A stretch of DNA of 64,000 bases from JBFELU01 sp041572755 (GCA_041572755.1 JBFFRY010000002.1:1-64000), one strand, 5' to 3'; positions 24,922 to 32,386 are shown, counted from the stretch's first letter. Made by a program: numbers and translations. The notes: generated by a model from the sequence alone, not told the origin.

Positions 24922-25823
24922 TCATCATCGGTTCGGGCCCGGCCGGTTTGACCGCCGCCATCTACGCCGCCCGAGCCGATCTAGGCCCGGTCGTGATCGA
25001 AGGTTCCGCCCCGGGAGGGCAGCTGATGTTGACGACCGAGGTCGAAAACTACCCCGGGTTCCCCGACGGGATCATGGGGCCGGAGATGATGGAGCTCTTC
25101 CGGAAGCAAGCCGAGCGTTTTGAGGCTCGCTTCGTCACCAGCGACGTGACGTCCGTCGACTTCTCCTCTCGGCCTTTCTCGATCGCAGTCGGAGACGATG
25201 AGTTCTCCGCCGAGTCGGTCATCATCTCGACCGGCGCCTCGGCGCGGTGGCTGGGAGTGCCGGGCGAGGAACGGCTCCGCGGCTACGGTGTCTCCGCCTG
25301 CGCCACCTGCGACGGCTTCTTCTTCAAGGACCGCGCGATCGTGGTGGTCGGCGGGGGGGATACCGCGATGGAGGAGGCGCTCTTCCTCACGAAGTTCGCC
25401 TCCAACGTCACGATCATCCATCGACGCGACGAGTTCCGCGCCTCGAAGATCATGGCCACCCGGGCTCTCGACCACCCCAAGATCGACGTGCGGTGGAACG
25501 CGGTCGTCGAGGAGGTCCTCGGCGACGATGGGGTCACGGGCGTGAGGATCCGCGACGTGGTGACGGGCGAGGAAGAGGAGCTCCCGGCCGAAGGGATGTT
25601 CGTTGCCATCGGCCACGACCCTAATACCAAACTCTTCCAGGACCAGCTGGTGGTCACCGACCTGGGCTACCTGCAGACATTCGAGAACACCGCCACCTCG
25701 GTTCCCGGCGTGTTCGCCGCAGGTGACGTCGTCGACTACACGTATCGGCAAGCGGTCACCGCCGCCGGCATGGGATGTCAAGCCGCCATCGATGCCGAGC
25801 GGTGGTTGGAGAGTCAGGAATGA
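24906..25823 (+). CDS. trxB: Thioredoxin reductase
   Basis: FAD-dependent enzyme that reduces thioredoxin with NADPH. FAD-binding GSGPAGLTAAIYAARA is at residues 8-23, the redox motif CATC at 132-135, and the NADPH-binding GGGDTAMEEALFL follows at about 154. The C-terminal FAD motif GVFAAGDVVDYTYRQAVTAAG is complete. GTG start, overlapping the small membrane protein gene. It is followed by trxA, as in Mycobacterium (trxB2-trxC). Length 305 is typical of low-Mr thioredoxin reductases. Confidence 0.95.
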   Translation: MAERVVIIGSGPAGLTAAIYAARADLGPVVIEGSAPGGQLMLTTEVENYPGFPDGIMGPEMMELFRKQAERFEARFVTSDVTSVDFSSRPFSIAVGDDEFSAESVIISTGASARWLGVPGEERLRGYGVSACATCDGFFFKDRAIVVVGGGDTAMEEALFLTKFASNVTIIHRRDEFRASKIMATRALDHPKIDVRWNAVVEEVLGDDGVTGVRIRDVVTGEEEELPAEGMFVAIGHDPNTKLFQDQLVVTDLGYLQTFENTATSVPGVFAAGDVVDYTYRQAVTAAGMGCQAAIDAERWLESQE

Positions 25824-25845
25824 CGGCCGACGGGTCGTCGCAGAG

Positions 25846-25873
25846 AAGGAGGTGAAGGCCGCCGCCGGCGGCC
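25846..25873 (+). promoter_or_regulatory. trxA leader: strong ribosome site separated from the start by a GC hairpin
   Basis: AAGGAGGTG (25846-25854) is an almost perfect ribosome site but lies 27 bases before the trxA ATG (25881). Between them GGCCGCC (25857-25863), loop GCC, GGCGGCC (25867-25873) form a perfect 7-bp stem. Folding it would bring the ribosome site within about nine bases of the ATG. No T-run follows, so it is not a terminator. The first ATG (25876) would open only a six-codon reading frame. Confidence 0.5.
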
Positions 25874-25880
25874 TCATGAC

Positions 25881-26207
25881 ATGGCCGACAACATGATCAC
25901 CGCAACCGATCAGAGCTTTTCCGACCTGATCTCGGATGAGAAGCCCGTGCTGGTCGACTTCTGGGCCGAGTGGTGCGGTCCATGCCGCATGGTCGCCCCC
26001 ATCCTCGAGGAGATGGCGTCGGAGTACGCCGATCGGCTGACGATCGCCAAGCTGAATGTCGATGAGAACCCCCAGACTGCGATGTCCTACGACGTGATGA
26101 GCATCCCCACGATGATCCTCTACCAGGGAGGCGCCGAGAAGAAGCGCATCGTCGGCGCCCGACCCAAGCATGCTCTCGTCGCCGAACTGGGCGAGTTCCT
26201 GAGCTGA
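25881..26207 (+). CDS. trxA: Thioredoxin
   Basis: Small redox protein that reduces disulfides in cytoplasmic proteins; reduced by the adjacent TrxB. The active site WCGPC has Cys32 and Cys35. The remaining fold signature is SIPTMILYQGG with the cis-Pro in IPT and a C-terminal helix. 108 residues, standard size. ATG start; the ribosome site is unusually placed. It is followed 10 bp later by cwlM, the conserved actinobacterial order. Confidence 0.95.
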   Translation: MADNMITATDQSFSDLISDEKPVLVDFWAEWCGPCRMVAPILEEMASEYADRLTIAKLNVDENPQTAMSYDVMSIPTMILYQGGAEKKRIVGARPKHALVAELGEFLS

Positions 26208-26217
26208 ATCTGCCACG

Positions 26218-27186
26218 ATGGGACCCCTCGTGGCGCTCTACCGGAACGGTGATTCCGGGGAGCCGGTCCGCGATATCCAGGACCGGCTCTCCGCATTGGG
26301 GTTCTCCACGGAACCCGACGCGCCCGGTGTCTTCGGTGATGGGACGACGGCGGCCGTCCAAGCCTTCCAGCGGTCCCGCAATCTGACCGCCGATGGGTTG
26401 GTGGGCGAGGAGACTTGGCGCACCTTGGTCGACGCCGGCTTCCGCCTCGGCGACCGCCTCTTGTACTACCGGCTGCCCATGCTGCACGGGGACGACGTGG
26501 CCACGCTCCAGCAGGACCTGAACGCACTCGGCTTCGATGCGGGAATCGTCGACGGCATCTTCGGCCCCCACACGCTCCAGGCCCTGCTCGACTTCCAACA
26601 GAATCGTGAGATGGCCGAGGACGGGGTGGCGGGAACGCGCATCATCTCCGAACTCTCTTTGATGGTGCGGGCGACCCGCAAGATGGGTCGGCACGTCGTT
26701 CGGGAACGCGAGTGGCTCCGCCGGCTTCCCGGCAACGTGGCCGGACAGCGGATCTTCGTCGACCCTTTCTGTCGGGACGACCACGAGGCCGAAACGGCCT
26801 GGGACGCCGCCGGGGCGGCGGTGACCGTGCTCGCCGGCCTCGGGGCACATCCGGTCCTGTCACGCAGCGCAGACACCCGGCCCCCGGAACGACATCGGGC
26901 CCAGCACGCCAACGAGGTCGCCGCCGACATGGTGATCTCGTTTGCGCTCCCCCGTACCGACGTCCCCGGCGTCTTCTTCTTCGCCTCGACGCTCAGTCGG
27001 AGCGAGGCGGGCGAGGAGCTGGCCACCGAGATCGCCGGCCGTCTCGGGCTGCCACCGATTGGTCGCAGCATGCCCATTCTGCAGGGGACCCGGGCTCCGG
27101 CGATCGTGGTGGCCGTGCCCCGACTCGATGCTGCGTTGGGGGCTGCGGTGGCAAACGGCCTCCAGGCGTGGCTCGCCGACCGCTGA
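26218..27186 (+). CDS. cwlM: CwlM-like peptidoglycan-binding pseudo-amidase
   Basis: Two PG_binding_1 domains (about 5-70 and 82-145: DIQDRLSALGF...GVFGDGTTAAVQAFQRSR and TLQQDLNALGF...GIFGPHTLQALLDFQQNR) precede an Amidase_3-like domain (about 175-320). The catalytic positions are lost: the usual DPGHGG reads DPFCRD (182-187), the SxHxN strand reads SFALP (about 241), and the usual acidic residue before the C-terminal strand reads VVAVPRL (about 298). It is therefore a predicted inactive homologue, like mycobacterial CwlM, a regulator of MurA. Synteny (trxB-trxA-cwlM-parB) supports this. Whether a kinase phosphorylates it here is unknown. Confidence 0.88.
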   Translation: MGPLVALYRNGDSGEPVRDIQDRLSALGFSTEPDAPGVFGDGTTAAVQAFQRSRNLTADGLVGEETWRTLVDAGFRLGDRLLYYRLPMLHGDDVATLQQDLNALGFDAGIVDGIFGPHTLQALLDFQQNREMAEDGVAGTRIISELSLMVRATRKMGRHVVREREWLRRLPGNVAGQRIFVDPFCRDDHEAETAWDAAGAAVTVLAGLGAHPVLSRSADTRPPERHRAQHANEVAADMVISFALPRTDVPGVFFFASTLSRSEAGEELATEIAGRLGLPPIGRSMPILQGTRAPAIVVAVPRLDAALGAAVANGLQAWLADR

Positions 27187-28041
27187 TCACTCGGCAGCAA
27201 GCGCCCGATAGATCCGTTCCAAATCGTCGAGGCTGCCGAAACGAATCGAGAGGCGACCGCCTCCCCGTCGCCCGTAGTCGATGCGAACGGCGCTCCCGAG
27301 GCGATCGGCCAAGCGCTCTTCGAGGGCGATGATCTCGGCGGGGCGCTCCCGGCGGCTCTTGCGTGCCGGCGTTGGCTGCCCCGACCTGGCTCTCACAGCT
27401 TCTTCGACACGACGCACCGGCCACCCTTCTTCGGCGGCGCGTTTGGCAATGTGCTCGGCATACCGGGCATCCTCCAACCCCAGAAGCGGCCGACAGTGTC
27501 CGGCGCTCAACTCCCCCGACTCGAGCAACCGCTGGATCGTTGCCGGCAGCGCCAACAACCGGAGTGTGTTCGACACCGCACTACGACTCTTCCCGACCCG
27601 TTCGGCGATCGCCTCGTGCGTCATGCCAAAATCTTCCATGAGTTGCCGGTATGCGGCGGCCTCCTCGAGTGGGGTGAGGTCCTCCCGCTGCAGATTCTCG
27701 ACCAGGGCCTCGGTCAATCCCGACTCGTCGTCTCCCTGACGGATGATCGCCGGAATCTCGGTGAGGCCGACGAGGCGTGCGGCCCGCCAGCGCCGCTCTC
27801 CCGCCACCAGTCGATAGCTGCCCGGGGTGTCCGCTTCCCGAACCACGATGGGTTGCAGCACTCCGACCTGGCGAATCGACTCCGCCAACCCCTCGAGGGG
27901 CTCCTCTTCGAAGAGGGACCGGGGTTGTTGCGGGTTGGCAGTGATGTCGTCGATCGGTATGACGGCGAAGCCGGACTCTCCCCGCTCGGCCGGAAGCAGG
28001 GCATCGAGACCCCGACCCAACCCGGACTTACGCGCGCCCAT
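27187..28041 (-). CDS. parB: Chromosome partitioning protein ParB
   Basis: CTP-binding clamp protein that loads at parS. ATG 28041 follows a GGAGGA site and gives the usual start MGARKSGLGRGLDALLP; a longer open frame upstream is a shadow. ParB signature: NPQQPRSLFEEEPLEGLAESI, the CTP-binding GERRWRAARLVGL, ENLQREDLTPLEEAAAYRQL and the HTH FGMTHEAIAERVGKSRSAVSNTLRLL. The C-terminal dimerisation region has RLADRLGSAVRIDYGRRGGGRLSI. The stop touches that of cwlM (convergent, no gap). It overlaps parA by 14 bp and acts with it. Confidence 0.96.
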   Translation of the reverse strand: MGARKSGLGRGLDALLPAERGESGFAVIPIDDITANPQQPRSLFEEEPLEGLAESIRQVGVLQPIVVREADTPGSYRLVAGERRWRAARLVGLTEIPAIIRQGDDESGLTEALVENLQREDLTPLEEAAAYRQLMEDFGMTHEAIAERVGKSRSAVSNTLRLLALPATIQRLLESGELSAGHCRPLLGLEDARYAEHIAKRAAEEGWPVRRVEEAVRARSGQPTPARKSRRERPAEIIALEERLADRLGSAVRIDYGRRGGGRLSIRFGSLDDLERIYRALAAE

Positions 28042-28813
28042 GTCTCCTCCTGAATTCGTCGGCGAGGGTCCGGTAGGCGATCGCCCCCCGGCTCGCCGGA
28101 TCAAACGACTCGATGGGCTCCCCAAACGAGGGGGCTTCCGCCAGTCGCACCGTACGGGGGATCACCGTCTTGTAAGCCTTGTCTCCGAAATGTTCCCGGA
28201 CCTGGAGCGCCACATCGGCCGCCAGGGTGGTGCGGCGATCGTACATAGTCAGCACGATACCCTCGATCTCCAGTGGAGGATTAAGGTTTTGCTGGATCAA
28301 GCCGATGTTGCGCAGCAGCTGGCTCAATCCTTCCAGGGCGTAGTACTCACACTGAATCGGTATCAACACTTCCCGGGCGGCGGTGAGCGCGTTGACGGTG
28401 ATCAACCCCAACGACGGAGGACAATCGATGAAGATGGCATCGAAGCGGCGGTCCAGGTCGGCAAACGCCCGTTCCAGTCGGCGCTCCCGCGACATCTGAT
28501 TGACCAACTCGATCTCGGCGCCGGCCAGGTCGATCGAGGAGGGGACCACAAAGAGGTCGCGCACGCTGGTGGGCTCGATGGCATCCTCGATGGGGACCTC
28601 GCCGACGATGACGTCGTACACCGAGGCCCGCACCCCGCCATGCTCTATACCGAGACCGGAAGTGGCGTTGGCCTGCGGGTCGGCATCGACGATGAGCACC
28701 CTTTCCCCCTGAAAGGCCAGGGCTGCTCCGAGATTGATGGCGGTGGTCGACTTGCCCACGCCGCCTTTCTGATTGGCGACGGCGACCACCAGTGAGCCGG
28801 ACGTGTCAAACAC
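28028..28813 (-). CDS. parA: Chromosome partitioning ATPase ParA
   Basis: Deviant-Walker ATPase that moves ParB-parS complexes. Motif: KGGVGKSTTAINLGAALA at residues 17-34, then DADPQANATSGLG, the DCPPSLGLITVNALTAA strand and EYYALEGLSQLL, all family features. GTG start at 28813 shares a TAGTG junction with rsmG. 261 residues. No N-terminal HTH, so it is of the Soj/chromosomal type. Confidence 0.96.
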   Translation of the reverse strand: MFDTSGSLVVAVANQKGGVGKSTTAINLGAALAFQGERVLIVDADPQANATSGLGIEHGGVRASVYDVIVGEVPIEDAIEPTSVRDLFVVPSSIDLAGAEIELVNQMSRERRLERAFADLDRRFDAIFIDCPPSLGLITVNALTAAREVLIPIQCEYYALEGLSQLLRNIGLIQQNLNPPLEIEGIVLTMYDRRTTLAADVALQVREHFGDKAYKTVIPRTVRLAEAPSFGEPIESFDPASRGAIAYRTLADEFRRRHGRA

Positions 28814-29448
28814 TAGGAGCGCATGATAAGCAGCCAGGAGGGTCCGTCAAGGACCTCTTCGGGCACCCGACGTAACTCGGCCTCCAGGCCCAACGTCTCG
28901 GCCAACACCGTCAGCTCGGTGGCCCGGGTAGGGCGCTCCGATCGGCGGCTCACCCCCAACACCGCCGTACCCCCGGGGAGCAACAAGCGGGCAGTGAGGG
29001 CCACCGCTTCCGGGGCCCGTACCGAGCCCCGATAGGTGATCCCAGCCCATTCGTCGGCGACGGCGAACACGTCGCCCTGGGCGATCACCACATTGTCGAG
29101 CGCCAACATGCGCACCACCCGACGGAGGAGTCTGATTCTCCGGCCCCCCCGATCGAGGAGGGTGATCCGAGTGGCGGGCCACAGGATGGCCAGAGGGATC
29201 CCGGGAAGGCCCACCCCCGTTCCCACGTCGAGAATCTCCTCGGGGGGTTCCGGCCATCCGGTGGCGAAGGTGAGCGAGTCGCCCACATGGCGGGCTTCCA
29301 AGCGATCCCCCTCCCGAGGTCCCAACCCTCCGGCGGGGATGGCTTCGCAGCGCAGCCAATCGGCGTACTCGTCGAGAAGGTTGCGTTGTCGGGGCAGAAG
29401 AGGGTAACCGCTCCACTCAGCCGCCCGGTCGGCGGCCGTTGGCGTCAT
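28813..29448 (-). CDS. rsmG: 16S rRNA (guanine527-N7)-methyltransferase RsmG
   Basis: SAM-dependent methylation of G527 in 16S rRNA. The SAM-binding motif DVGTGVGLPGIPLAILWP is at residues about 73-90, and RHVGDSLTF is the GidB signature. 211 residues, full length. ATG start; ends one base into parA (TAGTG). Normal member of the origin-region cluster; loss of RsmG confers low-level streptomycin resistance in other bacteria, which is family knowledge only. Confidence 0.95.
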   Translation of the reverse strand: MTPTAADRAAEWSGYPLLPRQRNLLDEYADWLRCEAIPAGGLGPREGDRLEARHVGDSLTFATGWPEPPEEILDVGTGVGLPGIPLAILWPATRITLLDRGGRRIRLLRRVVRMLALDNVVIAQGDVFAVADEWAGITYRGSVRAPEAVALTARLLLPGGTAVLGVSRRSERPTRATELTVLAETLGLEAELRRVPEEVLDGPSWLLIMRS

Positions 29449-29460
29449 CGGGGTCGGCCC

Positions 29461-29476
29461 TGTTTCACGTGAAACA
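29461..29476. promoter_or_regulatory. parS centromere-like site
   Basis: TGTTTCACGTGAAACA is a perfect 16-bp palindrome and an exact match to the bacterial parS consensus. It lies in the 40-bp gap between rsmG and jag, about 3 kb left of dnaA, and would nucleate ParB loading. No second exact copy was noticed elsewhere in the window by eye, but the search was visual. Confidence 0.96.
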
Positions 29477-29488
29477 AGCGGGTCACCG

Positions 29489-30382
29489 CTATGCCTCGGC
29501 GGACACCACCACGGATCGCTCCGGTTCTTCGCCCTCGGAGTAGGAACGAACCCCGTCGATCTCGGCGACGGCGTCGTGGACCACCTTGCGGTCGGCGGGA
29601 TTCATCGGCTCCAGCATCACCTCGCCCCCATCGGCGAGAACCTGCTCGGCCAAGCGGGCCACGTAGATCCGCAACGCCTCTCGGCGGCGCTCGGCGTAGC
29701 CCCCGATGTCGAGGCGAAGTCGGGCGCCGGCTTGGGTCTTGCGGTGCACCACCGTCCGGGTCAGTTCCAGCAGCGCCTGCATCACCGAACCCTTAGGGCC
29801 GATGAGCGCCTCGCACTGATCCCCGGTCAACTCGACGTAGATAACATCCTCATCGACCCGGGTCTCAACGCCCCCCTCGAGCCCAAAGGCGTCGAGGAGG
29901 CCCTCGAGGAACTCCCTCACCACCTGTGCCTGCTCCTCGATCTCGACCGTCACCGCCGTCTCCTTCTTCTGTCGCACTCCTGCACCCTGGGAAGTCCGCT
30001 TCGGTCTCGGCTGCGATTGGGGCGGTCCCGCCGACCGAGTACCCCCGCCGGTATCCCGGCGAGTCTTTCCCCTTCCCCGCTGATCGGTACCTCGGCCCTT
30101 GCCGGAGCGGCGCTCGCCACCCTTGCCGCCCCGGGGCGACTCCCCTTTGTCGGAGCGGTCGTCGTCACCCTTGCCCCGGCCCCGCCGACGCCGCCGGCGG
30201 CGCTTGGGCTTGGCCTTGACCCGAACCAGGGCGCTGCGGCCGCCCATCCCGAGGAACCCTCCCTGGCGCTCCCGCAAGACTTCGATCTCGGCCGCCTCCG
30301 GGGAATCCAGCCCCAGCTCGGCGAGACCCGCTGCCACTGCGTCCTTGACCGTGCGGCCTTCGACCTCCACCCATTCCGTCAT
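29489..30382 (-). CDS. jag: Jag/KhpB RNA-binding protein
   Basis: N-terminal Jag_N domain (EVEGRTVKDAVAAGLAELGL, GGFLGMGGRSALVRVK; residues 1-57), then a long Arg/Lys/Gly linker (about 58-140) with runs of seven or more Arg, then a KH domain (LIGPKGSVMQALLELTRTVV) and an R3H domain (AERRREALRIYVARLAEQVL...NPADRKVVHDAV). KhpB binds many transcripts and affects cell elongation in other bacteria. The basic linker is unusually long and probably binds RNA or ribosomes. It overlaps yidC by 4 bp. Confidence 0.93.
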   Translation of the reverse strand: MTEWVEVEGRTVKDAVAAGLAELGLDSPEAAEIEVLRERQGGFLGMGGRSALVRVKAKPKRRRRRRRGRGKGDDDRSDKGESPRGGKGGERRSGKGRGTDQRGRGKTRRDTGGGTRSAGPPQSQPRPKRTSQGAGVRQKKETAVTVEIEEQAQVVREFLEGLLDAFGLEGGVETRVDEDVIYVELTGDQCEALIGPKGSVMQALLELTRTVVHRKTQAGARLRLDIGGYAERRREALRIYVARLAEQVLADGGEVMLEPMNPADRKVVHDAVAEIDGVRSYSEGEEPERSVVVSAEA

Positions 30383-31245
30383 CGCCTTCTCCGCTTCTTG
30401 CCCCGCTTCTTCTTGGACCCCTGTGGCCGGCGTTGTCCGGTGGGACGGGCCGGCGGGGTGGTCGGCTTCGGTTCAGGATCCGGCTGGGAGACCTCGGGTC
30501 GGGTCGGCTCGGCGGCCGCTCTCCGATCATCGAGGTTGAGAATCAGTGCTTGCTGCCCGATTCGGAAGATCTGACTGGCGGCGAAATATACCACCAGACC
30601 GGCCGGCAGGGTGAACGAGATGAAGCCGAAGAAAAATGGAAAAATCTTCATGATGGCTTGGCCCGGCTGTTGTTGTTGGCCTTGCTGCTGGCTGCGCGCC
30701 ATCGTTTGTCGTTGCTGCCAGTAGGCGGTGGCCATGACCACGATAATGGTGATCAGGTAGGGAATGGCACTCACCATGCCGTCGTCTCCAAAGACCCGGG
30801 ACGGCGTTCGCGTCATGTCCATCCACAGGAAGTCGGTGTCTCGTACCACGAGCGCATCCGCCAGCCGACTTCCCTCGGGAACAAACCGTTCCGGGCTGGT
30901 GGCATCGGCAAACGACCGCAACACCTGGAACAGCGCAAACCAAATCGGCATCTGAAGCAGCAAGGGAAGACAACCGGCGGCGGGATTCACCCCCTTCTCC
31001 CGATAGAGCTCCATGGTCGCCTGCTGCAATGCCGGGCGATCGTGCTTGAGTTCCTTCTGCAGGCGCTTCAGCTCGGGCTGGATCTCCTGCATCGCCTTCA
31101 TCGACCGGGTCTGCTTCAACGTGAGGGGAAACATCACGATGCCCACCACGATGGTGAGCAGGATGATCGCCACCCCGAGGTTGGGAATCAGGTCGTAGAA
31201 GAACGACACGATGGTGCCGAGCAACTCGCGAAGTGCATCCCACAT
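30379..31245 (-). CDS. yidC: Membrane protein insertase YidC
   Basis: 288-residue insertase of the YidC/Oxa1/Alb3 family, guiding proteins into the membrane with or without SecYEG. Features: N-terminal helix (LGVAIILLTIVVGIVMFPLTL), the cytoplasmic coiled coil (KAMQEIQPELKRLQKELKHD), NPAAGCLPLLLQMPIWFALFQVL, and later helices FGFISFTLPAGLVVYFAAS, together five membrane segments. The C-terminal tail is very basic (KKKRGKKRRRR), as in other actinobacteria. ATG directly follows the yidD stop (TAGATG). Confidence 0.94.
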   Translation of the reverse strand: MWDALRELLGTIVSFFYDLIPNLGVAIILLTIVVGIVMFPLTLKQTRSMKAMQEIQPELKRLQKELKHDRPALQQATMELYREKGVNPAAGCLPLLLQMPIWFALFQVLRSFADATSPERFVPEGSRLADALVVRDTDFLWMDMTRTPSRVFGDDGMVSAIPYLITIIVVMATAYWQQRQTMARSQQQGQQQQPGQAIMKIFPFFFGFISFTLPAGLVVYFAASQIFRIGQQALILNLDDRRAAAEPTRPEVSQPDPEPKPTTPPARPTGQRRPQGSKKKRGKKRRRR

Positions 31246-31503
31246 CTACTTGCCCTTCCTCGGTACGGGGTCGTAGCCGCCCTCCCGGAAGGGGTGGCAC
31301 CGACCGATCCGCCGCATCGCCAGCCACGAACCCCTCCAGGCGCCGTGTTCGCCGATCGCCTGGTAGGCGTACTCCGAGCAGGTCGGGAGGTAGCGGCACC
31401 GCCGGCCCATCACCGGCGACAGGACCTTGCGGTACCCGAGGATGCCGCGTTGCAGCCACCAGCCGGGTTGGTGCGCCCGCAGCGATGTCCTCGTCGTCTC
31501 CAC
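31246..31503 (-). CDS. yidD: Membrane protein insertion efficiency factor YidD
   Basis: Small (about 85 residues) YidD protein with the family motif GYRKVLSPVMGRRCRYLPTCSEYAYQAIGEHGAWRGSWLAMRRIGRCHPFREGGYDPVP, including the two conserved Cys of the membrane-associated fold (CRYLPTCSEYA). Helps membrane insertion, likely with YidC. GTG at 31503 lies 5 bp after the rnpA stop, with only a weak ribosome site (AGGCCAG), so a slightly later start is possible. Confidence 0.92.
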   Translation of the reverse strand: METTRTSLRAHQPGWWLQRGILGYRKVLSPVMGRRCRYLPTCSEYAYQAIGEHGAWRGSWLAMRRIGRCHPFREGGYDPVPRKGK

Positions 31504-31508
31504 CTGGC

Positions 31509-31937
31509 CTATGCCTCCAATGCCTCGGTCACCCAGGCGATCAACTGGTGAAACGGCACCTCGTTGACCGCCGGATCGGCAATCAATATGTAATCCCGCT
31601 CGCCTCTCATCGGCGACCGGGCCGCCGCCTCTCGCAATCGGCGTTTGGCGCGGTTCCGAGCCACTGCGGTGCCCACCCGGCGACCGGCGATCACCGCGAG
31701 GCGCGGTGGACCGGGCACGCCGACGGCACTCACGACGACCACGCCACCGACCCGTCTTCGAGACCCGGCCCGGCGGACCCTTCGAAGATCGGAACGGTGG
31801 TGCAGCGACGTGTAGGGCCGGCCTCTATGCAGAGAGACGGGCCCGACCCTTGGCGCGGCGCCGCTTGATGATCGCCCGGCCGGCGCGGGTGCGCATCCGA
31901 GCGCGAAAACCGTGCTTCCGCTTGCGGCGTCGAACAT
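31509..31937 (-). CDS. rnpA: Ribonuclease P protein component; start lies inside rpmH
   Basis: The conserved RnpA core occupies residues about 40-142: RSDLRRVRRAGSRRRVGGVVVV, then VIAGRRVGTAVARNRAKRRLREAA, the RNR signature loop, and ending DYILIADPAVNEVPFHQLIAWVTEALEA. The core would begin at about 31830, yet the only ATG in frame is at 31937, inside rpmH in another frame, so rnpA would carry a 35-residue N-terminal extension. No GTG or TTG lies between; a CTG at 31832, overlapping the rpmH stop, is the other candidate start. A stop (TGA) closes the frame just before 31950. Processes tRNA 5' ends together with the RNA subunit, which is not seen here. Confidence 0.9.
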   Translation of the reverse strand: MFDAASGSTVFALGCAPAPAGRSSSGAAPRVGPVSLHRGRPYTSLHHRSDLRRVRRAGSRRRVGGVVVVSAVGVPGPPRLAVIAGRRVGTAVARNRAKRRLREAAARSPMRGERDYILIADPAVNEVPFHQLIAWVTEALEA

Positions 31938-31959
31938 TCGGCTGATACGTGCGCTTCAT
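31825..31959 (-). CDS. rpmH: 50S ribosomal protein L34
   Basis: 44 residues starting MKRTYQPNVRRRKRKHGFRA and ending ARLSA: a complete bL34 with the standard motif of this very conserved protein. Translation was read directly from bases 31959 to 31825 and ends in TAG. It is the first gene of the minus-strand origin-proximal operon (rpmH-rnpA-yidD-yidC-jag), preceded by a strong promoter at 31996-32024. It is contained almost entirely within the rnpA open frame, a different reading frame. Confidence 0.95.
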   Translation of the reverse strand: MKRTYQPNVRRRKRKHGFRARMRTRAGRAIIKRRRAKGRARLSA

Positions 31960-31995
31960 GAGAGTCCCGAGTAGGGAAGAGTACGCTGGCGCGAC

Positions 31996-32024
31996 AGGTT
32001 ACGAACACCCGGAGAGCATGTCAA
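31996..32024 (-). promoter_or_regulatory. rpmH operon promoter: TTGACA, 17 bp, TAACCT
   Basis: On the minus strand TTGACA (32024-32019) is a perfect -35 and TAACCT (32001-31996) a fair -10, exactly 17 bp apart. Initiation would fall near 31989, giving a leader of about 30 bases before the rpmH ATG. This would drive rpmH-rnpA-yidD-yidC-jag. Confidence 0.6.
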
Positions 32025-32236
32025 AGGTCGGAGGGTGGGTCGCGCCGTCATCCCAACCCGGATCGCGGAAAATGCATTTGACCCGCGAAACAATCCCTTC
32101 GGTGCTTTGGCGACTTCGTCGCCTTCTCAGCGACCGGGTCTGGCTCCCTTCTCGGGTCGATTCTCTTTGATTTTCAAGGGATTTCGCCCACTCGACCGGT
32201 CTGGGGTGCCACCGTGCAAGGTCGGATTTGTCGTTC

Positions 32237-32265
32237 TTGTGCGCCACTCGCCCTCTCCATAGACT
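32237..32265 (+). promoter_or_regulatory. Possible dnaA promoter: TTGTGC, 17 bp, TAGACT
   Basis: TTGTGC (32237-32242) and TAGACT (32260-32265) are 17 bp apart, a plausible -35/-10 pair. Transcription would start near 32272 and run through the DnaA-box cluster before the GTG at 32421. This arrangement would allow DnaA to repress its own gene. The match is moderate. Confidence 0.35.
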
Positions 32266-32352
32266 CCGTCGTCGCCGGAGCTTCCGGCTGACTTCCCACA
32301 GAGACGGCAGGTCGGTGAGCAGCCGAAGTGGCGGCCCCCCCCGACCGTGGAT

Positions 32353-32386
32353 CTTCTCCACAGATGTGGATAGGGCTGTGGAGAAG
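32353..32386. promoter_or_regulatory. DnaA-box cluster forming an inverted repeat before dnaA
   Basis: TTCTCCACA (32354-32362, plus), TGTGGATAG (32365-32373, box on minus) and TGTGGAGAA (32377-32385, box on minus) each differ from TTATCCACA by one base. The outer two make a perfect 10-bp inverted repeat, CTTCTCCACA (32353-32362) and TGTGGAGAAG (32377-32386), with 14 bases between. Suggested role: DnaA binding for autoregulation and origin activity. Confidence 0.55.

Noticed and set aside
25857..25873. trxB terminator
   Set aside because: The hairpin is not followed by a T-run and lies between a ribosome site and the trxA start.
31825..31959. rpmH as a random overlap artefact
   Set aside because: The translation is an almost canonical bL34 of correct length, so the gene is real.
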